Source of the DNA: CAZXFH01 sp964640055
GTDB taxonomy: Bacteria > Fidelibacterota > UBA2242 > JAFGTP01
Direction: 5' to 3'
Length of the DNA: 18,141 nucleotides
NCBI GenBank assembly: GCA_964640055.1
Contig: CAZXFH010000054.1
Span: 1-18,141, forward strand
This document shows, piece by piece, positions 15,054 through 18,141 of the stretch. The notes under the pieces were generated by a model, which worked only from the letters and a program-made list of their open reading frames with translations, was not told where the DNA came from and did no database searches. A program made the position numbers and the translations under genes. Positions within the stretch are counted from its first letter, which is position 1. Every line of letters begins with the position of its first letter.

Positions 15054-16284
15054 TTCCCCAGATGTTTTTACCGGTGACCACTATATAGATGGCGACGTGG
15101 CCGCAGCCTACGGAGCAATTGCAGCCGGATGTAAATTTCTAGGCGGTTATCCCATTACACCTTCCACTGAGGCCGCTGAAGCCTTTGCCAAGCAGGCACC
15201 TTATGTCGGTGCCATGTTTATCCAAATGGAAGATGAACTGGGTTCTATTTCCGCTGTTTTGGGCGCTAGCTGGTCCGGCAAGAAATCTATGACGATTACT
15301 TCGGGGCCTGGCTATTCCCTGATGATGGACTCAATTGGTTTGGGAGCAATGCTGGAAACACCTTTTGTAATCATCAATATACAGCGGGGCGGTCCTTCTA
15401 CAGGCGTCCCCACCCGTACCGGACAAGCGGATATGATGCAAACCCGTTGGGGATCGCACGGAGATTATGAAGTGATCGCCTTAGCTCCGGATTCACCCCA
15501 GGAAAGTTTCGATTTTGCCATTAAAGCCTTTAATCTGGCTGAAAAATATCGCTGTCCGGTTATGCTGATGTCAGATGAATGTGTCGGCCATATGACGGAA
15601 AAAGTGGTTATTCCCGAAGCCCAAAAAATTGAGGTGTGCCAGAGAAGATTTTTTCAGGGCAATAAAAATCAATATTTGCCTTTTCAACCGGATAAAGATC
15701 TTGTTCCCCCTATTGTTAAAGCTGGTGATGGATATGGATTACACATTAGCGCCCTGGCCCATGATGAAAAAGGATATCCTATTCTGGAATCTAAAAATGA
15801 GGAAGATTACACCCGGCGCCTGGTAGATAAAATCCGTAAGAATGCCGATGATATTATTGAAATTGAAGAAACAGGACTGGATGGTGCAGATGTCATCGTA
15901 GTCTCTTACGGTATAACGTCGCGAGTGGCCATCAGAGGCATTGAAAAAGCACAAGCCGATGGTATTAAAGTCGGCAGTCTACGTTTGATAACGGTCTGGC
16001 CTTTTCCGGAAAAACGCATTGCGCAGCTGGCCAAAAAAGTGAATGCTTTTGTGGTCCCGGAAATTAATTACGGACAAGTGGCTTATGAAGTCCAACGGTG
16101 CGCCCATGGTGAGGCCCATACCGTTTTGGTACCTCACGGTGGCGCTTCGGTTCATGACCCGGAAGATATCTATACAGCCATAAAAATGGCCGTTAAAGCC
16201 AAAAAGAAGCCGGAAGGCATGATCCAGGTAAATACAAAATTACACCGTCTAATTTTTGAAGAGGGGTATAAATTACACGAATGA
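15043..16284 (+). CDS. korA: 2-oxoacid:ferredoxin oxidoreductase alpha subunit, copy 2, motifs intact
   Basis: Second alpha subunit, 413 residues, clearly a tandem duplicate of the alpha gene at 12958. It keeps the canonical motifs that copy 1 has lost: GGYPITPSTEAAE (34-46) and RGGPSTGVPTRTGQAD (115-130). QMEDE (61-65), TSGPG (86-90), RWGSHGDYE (135-143) and VPEINYGQ are kept as well. The C-terminus is about 16 residues longer than copy 1. The start is ATG at 15043, inside the end of korB1 and preceded by GAGG at 15033-15036; an in-frame ATG at 14923 would add 40 residues of shadow-frame sequence with no homology to copy 1. The stop overlaps the next beta gene by 4 bases (ATGA). It sits beside a degenerate beta subunit, so its catalytic partner is probably korB1. 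Confidence 0.93.
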   Translation: MKTNSPDVFTGDHYIDGDVAAAYGAIAAGCKFLGGYPITPSTEAAEAFAKQAPYVGAMFIQMEDELGSISAVLGASWSGKKSMTITSGPGYSLMMDSIGLGAMLETPFVIINIQRGGPSTGVPTRTGQADMMQTRWGSHGDYEVIALAPDSPQESFDFAIKAFNLAEKYRCPVMLMSDECVGHMTEKVVIPEAQKIEVCQRRFFQGNKNQYLPFQPDKDLVPPIVKAGDGYGLHISALAHDEKGYPILESKNEEDYTRRLVDKIRKNADDIIEIEETGLDGADVIVVSYGITSRVAIRGIEKAQADGIKVGSLRLITVWPFPEKRIAQLAKKVNAFVVPEINYGQVAYEVQRCAHGEAHTVLVPHGGASVHDPEDIYTAIKMAVKAKKKPEGMIQVNTKLHRLIFEEGYKLHE

Positions 16285-17036
16285 AGTATCATCCAATTTA
16301 CAGCTGTTTCGCCAATGCATTAAGGCAGTCGGAATTAGATCTCACTAAGGTATGTGTGATCTCCGACTTCCTGCATCAACCGGATATTTCTGAATATTTG
16401 GGAGTGGATACCTTTCATATCCATCGTGGACGCTCCATTGCTTTTGGTACCGGATTAAAACTGGGAAATCCCGAAGTAAAAGTCATTGCACTGATCGGTG
16501 ATTTAATTACATTGGGTGGAAATCATTTTATGCATGCCAGTCGACGGAACATGGATTTGACTGTAATCTGTGTTAACAACTTTGTGTATCCAAAGGTGGC
16601 CAATCAGATCACCCCCCATGTGGAAATTCCCTTTTCCCAATATGCGACTTTCGAGAAACCCCCTAATGTTCCTCATGTGGCGCGTTCCTGTGGGGCCGTG
16701 TACATTGCGCGTTGGACAGCAAAGCATGTTCCCGAATTAACCGGCTCCATGACGGCAGCTATTAAATCATCGGGTTTTACTACCATCGAGGTCATTGCTC
16801 CGGGTATCGGTTACTTTCCCGGAACCGATGATATCGAAAATAATGCGGAAGTATTAGATTTCTTTTATAAAAATTCCGAGCAAAAAGATGATGAAAATAC
16901 CAGCAATATCGAAATTCAACCGGACAAGAAAATCATCGTAGGAAAATTCGCAGAATCTTCCCGACCAACCTTCATGGATTCCTACAATAAACGCTTGGAA
17001 AAAGTATTAGGCGATAAATTTAAACCATATAGGTAA
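16281..17036 (+). CDS. KorB-like beta subunit, copy 2, lacking Fe-S and thiamine-diphosphate motifs
   Basis: A 251-residue paralogue of korB1, intact as a frame but apparently non-catalytic. It starts after the WCPxCG segment of korB1 (an in-frame TAA at 16269 rules out extension), so C33 and C36 have no counterpart. C67 of SGIGCTGR is replaced (SDFLHQPD), and C216 of SPCAQYY is glycine (APGIGYF, G175). The GDGD cofactor motif is shortened by two residues to GDL (73-75), and the Mg-binding MTGGQ reads KVANQ (105-109). Non-ligand features persist: FHIHRGRSIAFGTGLKLGNP, GGNHFMHASRRN (79-90), VICVNN (95-100) and ARWTAKH. Cysteines not used as ligands (C25, C97) are kept. It is translationally coupled to korA2 (ATGA) and 6 bases from korC. 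Probably a structural or regulatory beta chain. Confidence 0.9.
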   Translation: MKYHPIYSCFANALRQSELDLTKVCVISDFLHQPDISEYLGVDTFHIHRGRSIAFGTGLKLGNPEVKVIALIGDLITLGGNHFMHASRRNMDLTVICVNNFVYPKVANQITPHVEIPFSQYATFEKPPNVPHVARSCGAVYIARWTAKHVPELTGSMTAAIKSSGFTTIEVIAPGIGYFPGTDDIENNAEVLDFFYKNSEQKDDENTSNIEIQPDKKIIVGKFAESSRPTFMDSYNKRLEKVLGDKFKPYR

Positions 17037-17042
17037 TCAAGC

Positions 17043-17591
17043 ATGGCTGAAACAGAAATAAGATTTGCAGGATATGGCGGACAAGGGATAATTCGTTCGG
17101 GTATTATCGTGGGCAAGGCAGCGTCTATCTATGATGATAAATTTGCCACAATGAACCAATCTTTCGGTCCAGAAGCAAGAGGCGGGGCTTGCAGTTCGCA
17201 ACTGATTGTTTCCGATGAGAAGGTCCTTTATCCTTATGTCGCTCATTCCGATATACTGGTCGCAATGTCACAGGAAGGTTACGAAAAATTCGAATCGGAA
17301 TTGAAACCGGACGGTCTGTTGCTCTATGATGAGGATTTGGTCAAATTGAAAAACCCACCGGAAAAGTGTCACCTCTATCCCATTCCAGCCACTCGTTTTG
17401 CAGAAGAATTAGGCGCCCGGATTATTGCCAATGTCGTCATGATGGGCTTTTTTACAGCACTTACCACGGCTGTTACTATCGAATCAATGAAGAAAAGTAT
17501 TCCGGAATCTGTGCCCTCCCGCTATATGGAATTAAATTTGCGTGCTTTTGACAAGGGTTATAAATATGGAAAAGAAAAATTCAGCGCATAA
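17043..17591 (+). CDS. korC: 2-oxoacid:ferredoxin oxidoreductase gamma subunit
   Basis: Gamma subunit (domain III equivalent of pyruvate:ferredoxin oxidoreductase), 182 residues. The family signature FAGYGGQGIIRSG (8-20) is near the N-terminus, followed by NQSFGPEARGGACSS (38-52), which corresponds to the usual SYGPExRGG motif. The C-terminal helix LRAFDKGYKYG is also typical. It is last gene of the operon and follows korB2 by 6 bases, with a weak AGG at 17030-17034 inside the end of korB2. There is only one korC for two korAB pairs, which fits one composite enzyme better than two separate enzymes. Confidence 0.93.
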   Translation: MAETEIRFAGYGGQGIIRSGIIVGKAASIYDDKFATMNQSFGPEARGGACSSQLIVSDEKVLYPYVAHSDILVAMSQEGYEKFESELKPDGLLLYDEDLVKLKNPPEKCHLYPIPATRFAEELGARIIANVVMMGFFTALTTAVTIESMKKSIPESVPSRYMELNLRAFDKGYKYGKEKFSA

Positions 17592-17617
17592 ATATAATTA
17601 AAATGTTAAATAATACT

Positions 17618-18141
17618 ATGAGTCCACTCTAAAAAGGTTTGACGAGGTTAAGATAAAACTTGCATAAACCGCTGATAATACATATATTTACAGGTGGTAA
17701 TACAGACATAAATAGAGGTATTGATGTTTAGGGAAAACAAGAGTCACCTGCAGCGGGAATTATTTGGAATAAGCAACACGGTATCCGCAACGATGGTCAA
17801 AAAGATCACAAATTCGCCCGAATATCTCTTTTATAGGTTGATTTACTGTCAGATAGACGAGCCGTTATTTGCCGGTCTCTATTCGGATGAGGCCAGCCGT
17901 CCCAATTCGGCGATTAACGCGATGGTATCGGGCCTGATTCTGATGAAGCATCATAACTGGACCTATGCGGAGCTGTTTAATAATATCCAATTTCATCTCC
18001 TTCATCGAGTTGCGCTTGGTCTGGATGATATTGAGAGTATGCCCTTTTGTATGGCCACTCTGTTTAATTTTCAGAACCGGGTCAACGATCATTTTATCAA
18101 GACGGGTGAGAATCTGTTTGAGCAGGTTTTTGATCGATTGA
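17618..18141 (+). mobile_element. IS1182-like insertion sequence, left part only
   Basis: The transposase at 17724 marks an insertion sequence that runs out of the window. The left end is probably near 17618-17640, where ATGAGTCCACTC followed by TAAAAAGG resembles a terminal repeat; GAGT-CC-ACTC (17620-17629) is a short perfect dyad. The right end and any target-site duplication are outside the window, so the boundary is approximate. Its junction lies only about 26 bases behind korC. Confidence 0.6.
17724..18141 (+). CDS. IS1182-like transposase, N-terminal part, truncated by window edge
   Basis: An open frame of 139 codons running off the right edge with no stop. It begins ATG at 17724 with AGAGG at 17713-17717. 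The sequence resembles the N-terminal domain of InsH/IS1182-type transposases (DUF772): RPNSAINAMVSGLILMKHHN (59-78) followed by WTYAEL fits the family's RPxxP...MxxLLLxxxxxxSDxEL pattern, then FHLLHRVALGL and ATLFNFQNRV (111-120). The DDE catalytic residues lie further downstream, outside the window, so whether it is intact cannot be judged. Codon usage is less A/T-biased than in the nuo genes, consistent with a mobile origin. Confidence 0.8.
   Translation, partial: MFRENKSHLQRELFGISNTVSATMVKKITNSPEYLFYRLIYCQIDEPLFAGLYSDEASRPNSAINAMVSGLILMKHHNWTYAELFNNIQFHLLHRVALGLDDIESMPFCMATLFNFQNRVNDHFIKTGENLFEQVFDRL

Overview
The window is an AT-rich bacterial segment in which every real gene reads on the + strand. 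It looks like part of a central-energy-metabolism region of an anaerobic or micro-oxic bacterium. The combination of a proton-pumping complex I membrane arm, a two-subunit class I fumarase, SucCD and ferredoxin-dependent 2-oxoacid oxidoreductase genes would suit an FCB-type or candidate-phylum lineage. That placement is a guess: there is no rRNA or other phylogenetic marker here.

Region 1 (1-7404) is a tight operon of six complex I membrane subunits, nuoH-J-K-L-M-N, ending with a nicotinamidase-like gene. nuoH is cut by the left edge of the window. The subunits are recognisable by order, length and local motifs, but many residues normally invariant for proton transfer are gone (both NuoK glutamates, the TM5 glutamates of NuoL and NuoM, the NuoL histidines, one NuoM lysine, the NuoH quinone-site motifs). 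NuoN keeps most of them. No nuoI lies between H and J. All frames are open, so this looks like a diverged but maintained complex I-like arm, not a dead operon.

Region 2 (7405-7861) is a 457-base AT-rich intergenic stretch with several dyads and a cluster of potentially alternative stem arms. It is the likely site of termination for region 1 and initiation for region 3.

Region 3 (7862-17591) is one long TCA-type operon: sucC, sucD, class I fumarase alpha and beta, a TPR protein, a 2x[4Fe-4S] ferredoxin subunit (korD), a two-CBS-domain protein, then two tandem korAB pairs and korC. It would interconvert malate/fumarate and succinate/succinyl-CoA/2-oxoglutarate, exchanging electrons with ferredoxin. 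The two korAB pairs are reciprocally degenerate. KorA1 has lost the YPITPST and GGPSTGxPT threonines that KorA2 keeps. KorB2 has lost all four [4Fe-4S] ligand cysteines and the thiamine-diphosphate/Mg motifs that KorB1 keeps. This suggests an asymmetric A1B1A2B2 enzyme with catalytic and structural halves, the most interesting hypothesis in the window.

Region 4 (about 17592-18141) is the left part of an IS1182-like insertion sequence lying directly behind korC, with its transposase cut by the right edge of the window.
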